DNA from: Gilvimarinus xylanilyticus
Lineage (GTDB): Bacteria; Pseudomonadota; Gammaproteobacteria; Pseudomonadales; Cellvibrionaceae
DNA length: 64,000 bases
Assembly: GCF_024195295.1 (NCBI RefSeq)
Contig: NZ_JAMFTH010000001.1
Span: forward strand, 992,001 to 1,056,000
Direction of reading: 5' to 3'
A model generated the notes under the pieces. The model had not been told where the DNA came from, made no database searches, and worked only from the letters and a program-made list of their open reading frames with translations. Both the position numbers and the translations under genes were made by a program. Below, one piece after another: positions 9,176-17,341 of the stretch; the stretch's first letter is position 1, and each line of letters opens with the position of its first letter.

Positions 9176-10700
9176 CGCGTCGGTAGCGACCTTCGGCTTG
9201 CAACTGGGTTAAGGTGTTTTCGCTCAGCAACTCAGTTAGTACCTCGTGTACGCCCTGCCCCATACCAATACGACTGCCGCAGACATAAATACACGCCCCC
9301 CGCTTTAACCACTGGTGCAATAATTCGCCACACTGGGCTAACTTTTGTTGCACATATTCAGCTTGGGCAGTGTTGCGAGAAAAAACCCGATCCAACCGTT
9401 CGATCACGCCCTGCACTTGCCAGGCATTGAGTTCGGCATCAAAAGGACGATCCGTCGCCGGATCCCGCTCACCGTAGATAAGCCAACAGGCTTCGCCACC
9501 GGTATTGGCTCGGTGCTGCAAGTGCGCCCGCAACCCCGCGATGCCCGAACCATTCCCAATTAAAATAATGGGTTGTTCTGACGGCGGAGTATGAAACTCA
9601 CTGTTGTCGCGTATTGCCAGAGTGACCTCAGTGGCCAAGGGGGCCTGTTGGGTTAAAAAGCCCGACGCTAGCCCCAAGTGTCCATCCGCCGAGTACTGTT
9701 GGCGTACCACCAATTCCATTCGATCGGCGCACGACGCGCAGGCAATGGTGTACTGCCGGGGCTGAATGACGGGCAGGCTAAGCAACCAGTGATGGACTGC
9801 ATCTGAATTGGCACCGGCGGTCGGCACGCTATGGTCTTGCCATTCGCGGGTCGCCAACCATTCAATTGCCGTTTGCGGCCCCTCCGGACACGCCAACACC
9901 GACTCGGGTGCCAGCGCCAACTTATCCAGTAGTTGGCTACAACGCTGGGGATCCTGACGGGGGTAGACGTCGGCGATATCGCCAGCGGAAAACTGCAAAC
10001 GGCTATCGCGAGCCTGTAATGCAAGCCGGTACAACCCCTGCCACGGGCTACCTGAATTCAAACATTCCCGCTCGGTTAAGTGCAGTATTTGCTTGACAGG
10101 CATGACCGTAATCTCAGCCGAGGCTACTGAAAACTCGCCCCCTAAATTGGCCAACATTCGGTGCCAGGACTGCAGCGCTAAATGTTCGGCGGCGGGATTG
10201 GTCGCATCCAGCTCGATTAAAGGGGCTAGCTCTTGGGCACCAGCGGCTATGCTCCAGGCGTGTAGCTGACGACCAAACCGGCAGTAATCGGCATAGTGAG
10301 AGTCGCCCAAGGCTAAAACGCTAACACGCAAATGAGACAGATCAAGGGGTTTGGAAGAACGTATAAAGCGGGCGGCGAAGGCGGCGCCATTGTCGGGGGC
10401 TTCGCCATCGCCATAGGTACTGGCAACTAACAGCAACCGCTGGCAGGTTAACAGCTTTTCTTCGTCGAGCTGGTTAAGGTTGATCAGCTCAGCGTTGCCA
10501 TGCAGGGCGCTTAGAGTTTGCTCGGCCAGCGCATGTGCGCGACCGCTTTGACTGGCATAGGCGATAATACAATCGCCTCGCCCCGTCGCTCCCCTACCGG
10601 GCAAACGCTTGCGGCCATGACGCCAGTAACAAAAAACGGTAAACGCCGCATACAACAGCGCCAGCAATGCTGCCAGCGCTATGCGTTCAAGCTCACTCAT
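9165..10700 (-). CDS. membrane-anchored flavodoxin/FAD/NADPH reductase (CysJ-like)
   Basis: 511 residues. A single N-terminal membrane helix (about 5-26) is followed by a flavodoxin-like FMN domain (YASQSGRAHALAEQ, ASTYGDGEAPDNG, ALGDSHYADYCRFG), then an FAD domain and an NADPH-binding module (ILIGNGSGIAGLRAHL, IYVCGSRIGMGQGVHEVL, with RRDVY at the C-terminus). The layout is that of sulfite reductase flavoprotein and P450-reductase proteins. No sulfite reductase beta subunit is nearby; the neighbours are PepSY, DUF2271, DUF4198 and an esterase, a set seen beside TonB receptors. The likely job is to pass NADPH electrons to the membrane for ferric-siderophore reduction, which is inference. Confidence 0.88.
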   Translation of the reverse strand: MSELERIALAALLALLYAAFTVFCYWRHGRKRLPGRGATGRGDCIIAYASQSGRAHALAEQTLSALHGNAELINLNQLDEEKLLTCQRLLLVASTYGDGEAPDNGAAFAARFIRSSKPLDLSHLRVSVLALGDSHYADYCRFGRQLHAWSIAAGAQELAPLIELDATNPAAEHLALQSWHRMLANLGGEFSVASAEITVMPVKQILHLTERECLNSGSPWQGLYRLALQARDSRLQFSAGDIADVYPRQDPQRCSQLLDKLALAPESVLACPEGPQTAIEWLATREWQDHSVPTAGANSDAVHHWLLSLPVIQPRQYTIACASCADRMELVVRQQYSADGHLGLASGFLTQQAPLATEVTLAIRDNSEFHTPPSEQPIILIGNGSGIAGLRAHLQHRANTGGEACWLIYGERDPATDRPFDAELNAWQVQGVIERLDRVFSRNTAQAEYVQQKLAQCGELLHQWLKRGACIYVCGSRIGMGQGVHEVLTELLSENTLTQLQAEGRYRRDVY

Positions 10701-10713
10701 CGATAAAGGATAG

Positions 10714-11535
10714 TTACAGCGGCAGAACTTCTAAGGTGGCAATGTATTTGCCACTGCGAGAGGTTGCCGGAGCCTTGGCATTATCGTCACCATACTCGGC
10801 CTCTAACCAATAGCGACCGGCGCGTGGCCACTCGACGTTGATCTTACCGTCGGAGTCGGTGGTCAGCTCCATAGACTCTTGCGAGTCACGATAGCGCATG
10901 CCGTCGGGAATAATGACAACCTCTACCCCTTCGGTTGCTTTTCCGTCCATAAAAAATTGCAGCTCCACCGGCTCACCGGTAAATAAATCATTGGGGTGAA
11001 CCGAACTTTTCATTTCGAGCCCTTGGTTGCTTAATGCCAATACCGTGTCGGTTGGCGCGCCCGCCGTAATGAATGCTTCAAGCTTTGTGGCAGAGTGACT
11101 GACCTGCAGGTTCTTTGCTTGCTTGGGCACTTTTTTCTCGAAATCACCTGGCTCGGGCTTCTCGCCGCGGCCGGGCCAGAATTTACGTTCACCGTCTTCG
11201 GTTTCCCAGCGTGCGCGCAGGCCACTGGAGTCCATTAACACTTTGTAGGTGCCCTGCTCGGTTAAGTTTAAATCAAAAGTGGTGCGGTGCTTACCTTCGC
11301 TTACGTTAAGCATTTCACCAGTGCTGCCGTCGGGTTTCACCACACTTAAAAAATCGGCTTTAAGAGGAAAGTGATTGAAGTAAAAAATATCGTTGGATAC
11401 CGCGGCATCGACCGTGACCCAAGGGTCGTCGCCCGATAATACCGTTGCTGCAGGCAGCACCCAAAAACGGTGCGCCTGGGCCGCCATGGGAAGAGTTAAC
11501 GCCAGTACCAGCGCCAAAGAACGTTTAAATTTCAT
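10714..11535 (-). CDS. DUF4198 periplasmic protein
   Basis: 273 residues with a clear signal peptide (MKFKRSLALVLALTLPMAAQA, then HRFWVLPAATVLSGDD). The HxFWVLP start of the mature protein and the C-terminal Ig-like part (GKINVEWPRAGRYWLEAEY) are typical of DUF4198, a periplasmic family linked to metal uptake. The N-terminal His of the mature chain could bind metal. It lies 13 bp upstream of the flavoreductase gene and 22 bp downstream of the DUF2271 gene, in the same operon. Its precise function is unknown. Confidence 0.85.
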   Translation of the reverse strand: MKFKRSLALVLALTLPMAAQAHRFWVLPAATVLSGDDPWVTVDAAVSNDIFYFNHFPLKADFLSVVKPDGSTGEMLNVSEGKHRTTFDLNLTEQGTYKVLMDSSGLRARWETEDGERKFWPGRGEKPEPGDFEKKVPKQAKNLQVSHSATKLEAFITAGAPTDTVLALSNQGLEMKSSVHPNDLFTGEPVELQFFMDGKATEGVEVVIIPDGMRYRDSQESMELTTDSDGKINVEWPRAGRYWLEAEYGDDNAKAPATSRSGKYIATLEVLPL

Positions 11536-11557
11536 AACCGACTCCTGTGGTTTTATA

Positions 11558-12073
11558 TTAAGGGGTAATGGTAAGTGTGATGGCGCCGAGCTCGCTGTCG
11601 CCCTGAGCGCTCAGGGTCTGAGTCTCGTCAGACGGCCAGCTGAAATCGACGCTCAGTAATTCGCGGCCACCGACTTCGCGCGCGGCCTCGACATACAAAA
11701 CATAATCACCGGGGGTGAGCTGCTGTGCGACATGGGTAAGGCTGACCTCATACTCGCCGGGTTTGCGGGTTGCGCCGGTCACGCCATCAATGGGTACCTC
11801 TAACGAACGGCCGCTGCGACGCCACCAAAGGCGCATATCTTTGAGCCATTTCTCGCCCTCGCCATCGTCGTCAATCTGATACCAGACCGCGCCATTAGTG
11901 ACGGCCTTATCGTCTTTATTCATGGCCCACACGGCCACATAGGGGCGGTGATATTCGGCAACGTTCATTTCTGGAATAGCGACAGATAATTGCATATCGG
12001 CGGCTAAGCTTTGGCCAGCACTAAAGCTGCCGGTTAGCAGCGCGAGGGGTAGAACATGTTTCAAGGACTTCAT
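11558..12073 (-). CDS. DUF2271 periplasmic protein
   Basis: 171 residues with a signal peptide ending near SFSAGQSLAA. The core YHRPYVAVWAMNKDDKAV, the KWLKDMRLWWRRSG block and the C-terminal LTPGDYVLYVEAAREVGGREL are the marks of DUF2271, a small Ig-like periplasmic family that regularly accompanies PepSY membrane proteins and flavoreductases. Biochemical role unknown. It is the second gene of the minus-strand iron operon, 26 bp downstream of the PepSY gene. Confidence 0.85.
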   Translation of the reverse strand: MKSLKHVLPLALLTGSFSAGQSLAADMQLSVAIPEMNVAEYHRPYVAVWAMNKDDKAVTNGAVWYQIDDDGEGEKWLKDMRLWWRRSGRSLEVPIDGVTGATRKPGEYEVSLTHVAQQLTPGDYVLYVEAAREVGGRELLSVDFSWPSDETQTLSAQGDSELGAITLTITP

Positions 12074-12099
12074 AGTGGTGTTGCTTCCTTGGCGTTAAG

Positions 12100-12693
12100 T
12101 TAATGAACAAATAAAACGATAATAATGACTGGAATAACCACGCCCAATGCGACCGCCGGCCAGGTACCGGGGCGATTGTTGCGCTGGCGAACCAACAGCC
12201 ACAAACCCGTCAATGAAAACAGCACACAGGCGGCGGCGAATATATCGATAAACCAGCTCCAGGCTGCGCCGGTATTGCGGCCCTTATGAAGATCATTCAA
12301 ATAAGCAATGGCGCCGCGGCTGGTTTTTTCGTAGAGCAAGTCGCCGGTGGTTAAATCCAGGCTTAGCCAGGCGTCACCGCCGGGCCTAGGCAGCGGCACG
12401 TAAACCTCATCGCCATACCATTCGGCCTCGGCGTTAGCGGGCAGGTAAACCCCCAGAGCGCGGCGAATTTGAATGCGTAAATCCCGTGACAAAGGCGCTG
12501 TATCGGAGTCGGGCAAGGCAATGTTTTGCAGTGCCTGTTCGGCTAATACGCCCTCTTTGCTCAGCGTGGATTTCTGCGCGGGTATCTGGTGCGCGTGATT
12601 CAGGGTAATACCCGTCACCGCAAACAGCAGCATCCCCACCAGACAAACCGCTGAGCTCACCCAATGCCATAACCTGACACTACCGAGTCGCAT
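12100..12693 (-). CDS. PepSY-associated membrane protein
   Basis: About 197 residues from the ATG at 12693, chosen over an ATG 24 bases upstream because GGGGA lies seven bases before it. It has an N-terminal membrane helix (LWHWVSSAVCLVGMLLFAVTG), the ITLNHAHQ motif that follows helix 1 in PepSY_TM proteins, a periplasmic PepSY-like domain, then DLHKGRNTG before helix 2, and two more helices at the C-terminus. Such proteins have conserved His residues in the membrane and are thought to transfer electrons or help iron release from siderophores. It is the first gene of the five-gene minus-strand operon; a Fur-like box lies about 170 bp upstream. Confidence 0.85.
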   Translation of the reverse strand: MRLGSVRLWHWVSSAVCLVGMLLFAVTGITLNHAHQIPAQKSTLSKEGVLAEQALQNIALPDSDTAPLSRDLRIQIRRALGVYLPANAEAEWYGDEVYVPLPRPGGDAWLSLDLTTGDLLYEKTSRGAIAYLNDLHKGRNTGAAWSWFIDIFAAACVLFSLTGLWLLVRQRNNRPGTWPAVALGVVIPVIIIVLFVH

Positions 12694-12858
12694 CGACACT
12701 TCCCCACCGCGCAACACTTACTCGCACTCTGTCCTCACTGGATTCATTGTTTTAGCTATTGACCATCTTTCTTAACGGGGCACTATCGCCTCTCGTACTT
12801 GCCGACTTAAAACAGCAACGCCATACACAAAACGCCCGGCGGTAGCCACCGGGCGCTC

Positions 12859-12877
12859 GATAATGATTCTCATTTTA
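12859..12877 (-). promoter_or_regulatory. Fur box upstream of the PepSY/DUF2271/DUF4198/flavoreductase/esterase operon
   Basis: GATAATGATTCTCATTTTA matches 15 of 19 positions of the classical Fur consensus GATAATGATAATCATTATC. It lies in the divergent region between the minus-strand operon and fumC. Given its position I assign it to the minus-strand operon; it may serve both. Confidence 0.75.
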
Positions 12878-12975
12878 TGGATATTGCCAAACCAAAGCAA
12901 TGCTTTCTCAAGCAAATACATTAATTTACCTTGGGTTAACGTCGACGCGAAATTTAACCATTTTGTGACACAAAC

Positions 12976-12994
12976 AGTATTGATAACCGTTATC
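12976..12994 (+). promoter_or_regulatory. Fur box upstream of fumC
   Basis: AGTATTGATAACCGTTATC matches 14 of 19 Fur consensus positions and contains a perfect inverted repeat GATAAC-C-GTTATC. It is about 110 bp before the fumC start. Fur control of fumC is known in Pseudomonas aeruginosa. Confidence 0.75.
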
Positions 12995-13104
12995 GTTTGT
13001 GTGAGTATGAACTCAGCTATATTGATGGTGACAAACTGGTAATCGTCGTTTGCGCGCAAAGCCTTAGCCCGCCGACACACCCATATCACCCCAGGAGGTA
13101 TTCA

Positions 13105-14475
13105 ATGAGTCACACACGTACCGAAAAAGACAGCATGGGCGAGCTTCAGGTGCCCATTGATGCACTCTATGGCGCCCAAACTCAGCGTGCGGTGAACAAT
13201 TTCCCCATTAGCGGGCAGACGCTACCCGAGGGTTTTATTCGCGCTCTACTGCTGATTAAGTCCGCCGCTGCCGAGGCCAATCACGAGCTGGAAACCCTGG
13301 ACGCAGAGGTAGCCGAGGCGATTGTGAACGCCTGCGCCAAGCTGCAAAAGGACCCGTCCCTTTTGCATCACTTTCCGGTGGATGTGTTTCAAACCGGCTC
13401 GGGCACCAGCTCAAATATGAATGCTAATGAAGTCTTGGCGACCCTGGCGAGCAAAAGCTGCGCCCAGACCATTAGCCCCAATGACCATGTTAACTGTGGC
13501 CAGAGCAGCAACGATGTGATTCCCACGGCGATTCATGTGAGTGCGAGCCTGGCCCTAGCGGAACAATTACTGCCCGCGCTTAACCATTTGGTTAGTACCT
13601 GTCGCGAAAAGGCCGAGGGCCTGGACGAGTACGTCAAAACCGGCCGTACTCACCTGATGGATGCCATGCCCGTGCGCATGAGCCAGCCTATTAACGCATG
13701 GGCCGACACCATGGAGCAGCATGCCGCTAACTTAGAGCACCTACAGGGCCAGCTGCAAAGCTTAGCGCAAGGTGGAACTGCGGTGGGCACCGGCATCAAC
13801 GCCCACCCCAACTTTGCCGAGCGCTTTTGCCACAAGTTGAGTTTACACACCGGCCATATATTCACCCCCGCGCAAAACTTCTTTACCCATATCAGCACCC
13901 AGGACACCGCCGTCGCGCTTTCCGGACAGTTAAAAGGCGTCGCTGTCAGCTTGATTAAAATTGCCAATGATCTGCGCTGGATGAACTCTGGTCCCTTGGC
14001 GGGGCTGGGCGAGATAGAGCTGCAGGCCCTGCAACCCGGCTCATCCATTATGCCCGGCAAGGTGAACCCGGTAATTCCCGAAGCTGCGGTAATGGCGGGC
14101 TATCAAGTCATCGGCAATGACACGGCGATTGCTTTAGGCGGGCAATCGGGCAATTTCGAGCTTAACGTCAGCCTCCCACTGATCGCCCATAATTTGCTGA
14201 ATAGCCTTACCCCGCTCAGTAACAGCTGCCGCTTGATGGCCGACAAGGCCATTGCCACGTTTAAAGTGAACGACGAGCGACTGCAAGAATCGGTAGCGCG
14301 CAACCCTATTTTAGTGACTGCCCTAAACCCGATTGTGGGCTATTTAAAAGCGGCGGAAATTGCCAAGGCTGCCTACGCCAGCAGACGCCCTATTATTGAC
14401 GTCGCCAGCGAAATGACCGACCTCAGCCGCGAAGAGCTGAGCGAACTTCTCGACCCGCGTAAACTGACCGGTTAA
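13105..14475 (+). CDS. fumC: class II fumarate hydratase FumC
   Basis: 456 residues, the normal length for the iron-independent fumarase, which interconverts fumarate and malate in the TCA cycle. The aspartase/fumarase signature GSSIMPGKVNP is intact, as are TGSGTSSNMNANEV, NDVIPTAIHV and the substrate-site GRTHLMDAMP. I chose the ATG at 13105 because AGGAGG precedes it by six bases and MSHTRTEKDSMGELQVP is the family N-terminus; the frame extends further upstream but through the Fur-box region. FumC needs no Fe-S cluster, so induction under iron starvation is expected, and a Fur box lies upstream. A small protein gene follows after 11 bp. Confidence 0.97.
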   Translation: MSHTRTEKDSMGELQVPIDALYGAQTQRAVNNFPISGQTLPEGFIRALLLIKSAAAEANHELETLDAEVAEAIVNACAKLQKDPSLLHHFPVDVFQTGSGTSSNMNANEVLATLASKSCAQTISPNDHVNCGQSSNDVIPTAIHVSASLALAEQLLPALNHLVSTCREKAEGLDEYVKTGRTHLMDAMPVRMSQPINAWADTMEQHAANLEHLQGQLQSLAQGGTAVGTGINAHPNFAERFCHKLSLHTGHIFTPAQNFFTHISTQDTAVALSGQLKGVAVSLIKIANDLRWMNSGPLAGLGEIELQALQPGSSIMPGKVNPVIPEAAVMAGYQVIGNDTAIALGGQSGNFELNVSLPLIAHNLLNSLTPLSNSCRLMADKAIATFKVNDERLQESVARNPILVTALNPIVGYLKAAEIAKAAYASRRPIIDVASEMTDLSREELSELLDPRKLTG

Positions 14476-14486
14476 CGGAGCTTCTC

Positions 14487-14936
14487 ATGGAAAAAAACAC
14501 TGCCGCACTCAGCATTTCCCAGGCCTACTGGCAACAACCCATGGATACCGGCATGCTCGGTTGCCGCCTGCAGACACAGGCGCGTAAACATCTGCAAAAA
14601 AAGTGTTGGGCATTGGCGGTAAAAGATTACGCCGCCGCCCTTGAGGTGGCGGACACCATGTTGGCTGATCCGGTTACGCAAAAATTTGCCATAGAGCGTT
14701 ATCTGCGAGCGGCGCTGGAGCTGATTTACGCGCTTCGCAAACATAAACCCGACACAGACTTATCTGAGTTGATTGAAACCGTAAAGCATCGCTTGCAGCC
14801 CCTGCTTGCCCCGCTGCCGGTCGAGGTAATGATTGCCCCGTTAATCGATGTGGCTTTCTCCCCAATTAGGGATGTGGATGAGTGGATTGATATGCTGTTG
14901 CACGACGATAATCCCGACCGCTCAGTGGCTCACTAA
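14487..14936 (+). CDS. small protein of unnamed family, paralogue A (downstream of fumC)
   Basis: 149 residues, soluble, mostly helical, no signal peptide. A SD-like GGAG precedes the ATG. It shares a clear pattern with the protein encoded at 16496-16903: YL...LELIYAxRK in the middle and PLIDVxFSPxxxVDxW at the C-terminus. Both genes directly follow an iron-sparing enzyme gene with a Fur box upstream. Its place after fumC recalls orfX in the Pseudomonas fagA-fumC-orfX-sodA operon, but I cannot confirm homology. Function unknown. Confidence 0.85.
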   Translation: MEKNTAALSISQAYWQQPMDTGMLGCRLQTQARKHLQKKCWALAVKDYAAALEVADTMLADPVTQKFAIERYLRAALELIYALRKHKPDTDLSELIETVKHRLQPLLAPLPVEVMIAPLIDVAFSPIRDVDEWIDMLLHDDNPDRSVAH

Positions 14937-14987
14937 TCGGCGCAAGCTCAATAGCAAAAGGCTATGCGGGTAACCTTGGGCAGGCCC

Positions 14988-15006
14988 ACGCTTGATAACT
15001 ATTATC
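14988..15006 (+). promoter_or_regulatory. Fur box upstream of yceI-like gene
   Basis: The core TGATAACTATTATCG (14992-15007 region) fits the 7-1-7 Fur model TGATAAT-N-ATTATCA at 12 of 14 arm positions. It lies about 75 bp before the YceI start. Confidence 0.65.
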
Positions 15007-15081
15007 GTTCGGCTTAGGATGCAGGGTAATTTCTACCTCCCACTCACAACCTTAATGATACCCGACGCAAAGAGGCTTAAT

Positions 15082-15669
15082 ATGCGCGCCGTAAAAAACC
15101 TTGCAACCCTGGCATTTTTTTCTTTGGCCAGTGTACCCGCTTTAGCACACTGGACCCTCGACTCGGAGCAATCTACGTTAAGTTATATCTCGGTAAAAAA
15201 TGACACCATTGCCGAGGTTAACCAGTTCGAATCATTCTCCGCCGGTATTGACGATAGCGGCGCCGTAAATATTAGCGTTGATCTTGCCAGTGTTAACACC
15301 AACATTGATATCCGTGACCAACGTTTACGCGATATTTTATTTACTACCGCTGATTTTCCCGAAGCGAACATAAGCGCCCAGTTGGACGCCGACGCAATCG
15401 CCAACCTGAAAAAGAATGCCCCGCAAAATATCGATATAGACCTGCAGGTCGAGCTTCATGGCGAGAGCAAAACCTTGCCTGCACAATTGAGTGTCACCAA
15501 GTTCGATGAACACACCCTACTGGTTGCCACACGCGCCCCGGTTTTACTCAATGCAGCGGATTTCGCCCTGTTAGAAGGCCTTAAAGAGCTGCAATCCATT
15601 GCCGGACTTAACAGTATCCAGCCCGTTGTTCCAATCACCGGCGTATGGACTTTTACGCTGGAGCATTAA
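15082..15669 (+). CDS. YceI-family periplasmic protein
   Basis: 195 residues from the ATG at 15082, which has AGAGG seven bases upstream; the frame continues upstream but there it would cover the Fur box. A signal peptide ends at VPALA, followed by HWTLDSEQSTLSYISVKNDTIAEVNQF, the usual YceI start. DIRDQRLRDILFTTADFPEANI is the family's core motif. YceI proteins are lipocalin-like and bind isoprenoid or other amphiphilic molecules; many have no defined role. Its Fur box and its place between fumC and the flavodoxin gene suggest iron-responsive expression. Confidence 0.88.
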   Translation: MRAVKNLATLAFFSLASVPALAHWTLDSEQSTLSYISVKNDTIAEVNQFESFSAGIDDSGAVNISVDLASVNTNIDIRDQRLRDILFTTADFPEANISAQLDADAIANLKKNAPQNIDIDLQVELHGESKTLPAQLSVTKFDEHTLLVATRAPVLLNAADFALLEGLKELQSIAGLNSIQPVVPITGVWTFTLEH

Positions 15670-15824
15670 TACAAGCGCACGCCAGGCCTCCTCGGGGGCC
15701 TGGGCAGCGTCATATAACAGCCCCTCCGCACCGAATTTCGCTTAGCGCCACTCTGGCTGCCCTGCGCCTCTACAAGCCACCATCCCACTACCGTGTCCGG
15801 CTGTGTCATCGCCAACAAAGTTAT

Positions 15825-15839
15825 TGATAATTGTTATTG
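15825..15839 (+). promoter_or_regulatory. Fur box upstream of the flavodoxin gene
   Basis: TGATAATTGTTATTG: the left arm fits the 7-1-7 Fur model perfectly (TGATAAT) and the right arm in 4 of 7. It is 65 bp before the flavodoxin start, a usual operator distance. Confidence 0.65.
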
Positions 15840-15903
15840 TTTGCATTAATCTACGCTCACTTTAACCCACAACCACCAACAGCATATTGGAGCGTAATAA
15901 AGC

Positions 15904-16452
15904 ATGGCTGATATGATTGACGCGAATGTCGGTTTGATTTTTGGCACCGATACCGGCAACACCGAAGAGGTTGGCGAAAAAATTTCCGCAAGCCTGGCCG
16001 CTCACGGCGTTGTGGTCGAAATGCTCAACGTTACCGACACCTCACCTGAAGAGATTGAGGGGTTCGACTTTTTGATTATGGGAATTCCCACGTGGGATTT
16101 CGGCGGCATTCAGGAAGACTGGGAAGAGTTTGAGGAGCAGATTCTCGCCACCAAGCTTGCCGGTAAAACCGTCGCCCTATACGGCTTGGGTGATCAGCTC
16201 GGCTACGGTTTTTATTTCTTAGATGCCGTGGGTTGGTTAAACGAGCGTGTGCTGAAAGCCGGTGCCCAGGTTATCGGCCATTGGCCCACCCAGGGTTACG
16301 ATTTTGATGAGTCCCTGGCTCTGAATGAGGCGCGCACGCACTTTGTGGGCCTGGGTATTGATGAAGACCAACAATTTGAGCTCACCGACGAGCGAGTGGA
16401 AGGCTGGGTCAATCAAATTATTGCGGAATACGCCAGTGCCAACGCCGCATAA
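15904..16452 (+). CDS. fldA: long-chain flavodoxin
   Basis: 182 residues. FGTDTGNTEEV (13-23) is the FMN phosphate loop; IPTWDFGGIQEDWEEF carries the first isoalloxazine-contacting Trp; LGDQLGYGFYFLDA with the extra loop after it marks the long-chain type. Flavodoxins carry single electrons and replace ferredoxin when iron is short, which matches the Fur-like box 65 bp upstream. The C-terminus (AEYASANAA) is slightly longer than in E. coli FldA. The gene symbol follows the family and is not proven orthology. Confidence 0.93.
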   Translation: MADMIDANVGLIFGTDTGNTEEVGEKISASLAAHGVVVEMLNVTDTSPEEIEGFDFLIMGIPTWDFGGIQEDWEEFEEQILATKLAGKTVALYGLGDQLGYGFYFLDAVGWLNERVLKAGAQVIGHWPTQGYDFDESLALNEARTHFVGLGIDEDQQFELTDERVEGWVNQIIAEYASANAA

Positions 16453-16495
16453 TCGCCCTCGTCAATTTTTATGCGCCCGACACAGGGCGCAGGTA

Positions 16496-16903
16496 TTGCA
16501 AAGCCCGGCCCGCTGTCGGGCGTTGGTACAACGCCTGCGACGCGAAGCGCACGGCGCGTTGAACTCCGCAGACTGGCGCGAGGCCATCTCTTTTCTCGGC
16601 ACCGCCTGCGAGAGTATTGAGCTACTGCTTGAGCGCGAGCGCATCGCTTCGGCGGATGTGAATTACTACCTACAACTGTCCCTCGAGCTTATCTATGCGT
16701 GCCGCAAATCCGATTACGCCATCCAGACTGATGTGCTTATCGAGCGGGTTAAGCGCTGTTTGGAACCCCACTATTCGCTCGAAGATAGCCACCGAATGCT
16801 AAAACCCCTGATTGATGTGTCTTTTTCCCCGCTGGCAGAGGTCGATGGCTGGATGCAGACCATTCAAGCCATGAACGAGCGCTCTTATCGCGTATTGCAT
16901 TAG
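16496..16903 (+). CDS. small protein of unnamed family, paralogue B (downstream of flavodoxin)
   Basis: About 135 residues. It shares YLxxxLELIYAxRK, then LIExVKxxLxP and PLIDVxFSPxxxVDxW, with the protein encoded after fumC, so the two are paralogues. No ATG lies in this frame at the right place. The best start is a TTG at 16496 with AGGG eight bases before it; the frame is open further upstream into the flavodoxin gene but that overlap is unlikely to be translated. The ATG at 16471 is in another frame and leads to a short peptide with an early stop. Likely co-transcribed with the flavodoxin gene. Function unknown. Confidence 0.75.
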   Translation: MQSPARCRALVQRLRREAHGALNSADWREAISFLGTACESIELLLERERIASADVNYYLQLSLELIYACRKSDYAIQTDVLIERVKRCLEPHYSLEDSHRMLKPLIDVSFSPLAEVDGWMQTIQAMNERSYRVLH

Positions 16904-16993
16904 CAACTACCTAGTGGCAAAAGCCAGGTATTTTCAACCTCTGCTCCCCTTACCCTCTGAACGTCTGTAAACCTTTGGCATACGACAATGCCT

Positions 16994-17012
16994 CATAATG
17001 AAAATTGTTATC
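16994..17012 (+). promoter_or_regulatory. Fur box upstream of the DUF3649-PepSY-DUF3325 genes
   Basis: CATAATGAAAATTGTTATC matches 15 of 19 Fur consensus positions and ends 45 bp before the first gene of the set. Confidence 0.75.
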
Positions 17013-17057
17013 GCCTGCATTCAAGGTTAAGATAACGCCTCAAGAAGAGGCTCTGAC

Positions 17058-17339
17058 ATGTCCGCAAAACCATCTCTTTTCAGCTCACCCAAGTGTCGCC
17101 TGCTGGCTTGCCTGCTGGGCGCATTGATTGCCGCCACCCTTGTTACCGCAGGCGCTGGCACCTATCTGCCGTTTAACGATATTGATCGCATTGGCGTGCC
17201 TATTTTGCTCTTCCCGGTCACCTGGACGCTGTTGTTTTTGTATGCGGCCATGGCCTCGAAACTGTGGCACGTCTGGCTGGTATTGACGCTGCTGAGCCTG
17301 ATTCATATCGGCCTTGTCTATCGACATTTAGCAGGATAA
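17058..17339 (+). CDS. small inner-membrane protein, DUF3649-like
   Basis: 93 residues with three predicted membrane helices (about 16-36, 44-65, 68-88). By size, order and neighbours it fits DUF3649, which in Pseudomonas and Xanthomonas iron-uptake loci precedes a PepSY protein and a DUF3325 protein. The family assignment rests on context as much as on sequence. Its TAA is two bases before the PepSY gene's ATG. Confidence 0.75.
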   Translation: MSAKPSLFSSPKCRLLACLLGALIAATLVTAGAGTYLPFNDIDRIGVPILLFPVTWTLLFLYAAMASKLWHVWLVLTLLSLIHIGLVYRHLAG

Positions 17340-17341
17340 AT

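Noticed and set aside
12772-13089. A 105-codon minus-strand reading frame between the PepSY gene and fumC
   Set aside because: It runs straight through two Fur boxes and the fumC leader, has no ribosome site or recognisable domain, and its composition is unlike the neighbouring genes.
16471-16623. ATG at 16471 as start of the gene after flavodoxin
   Set aside because: It is in a different frame from the conserved family sequence and meets a stop codon after about 50 codons.
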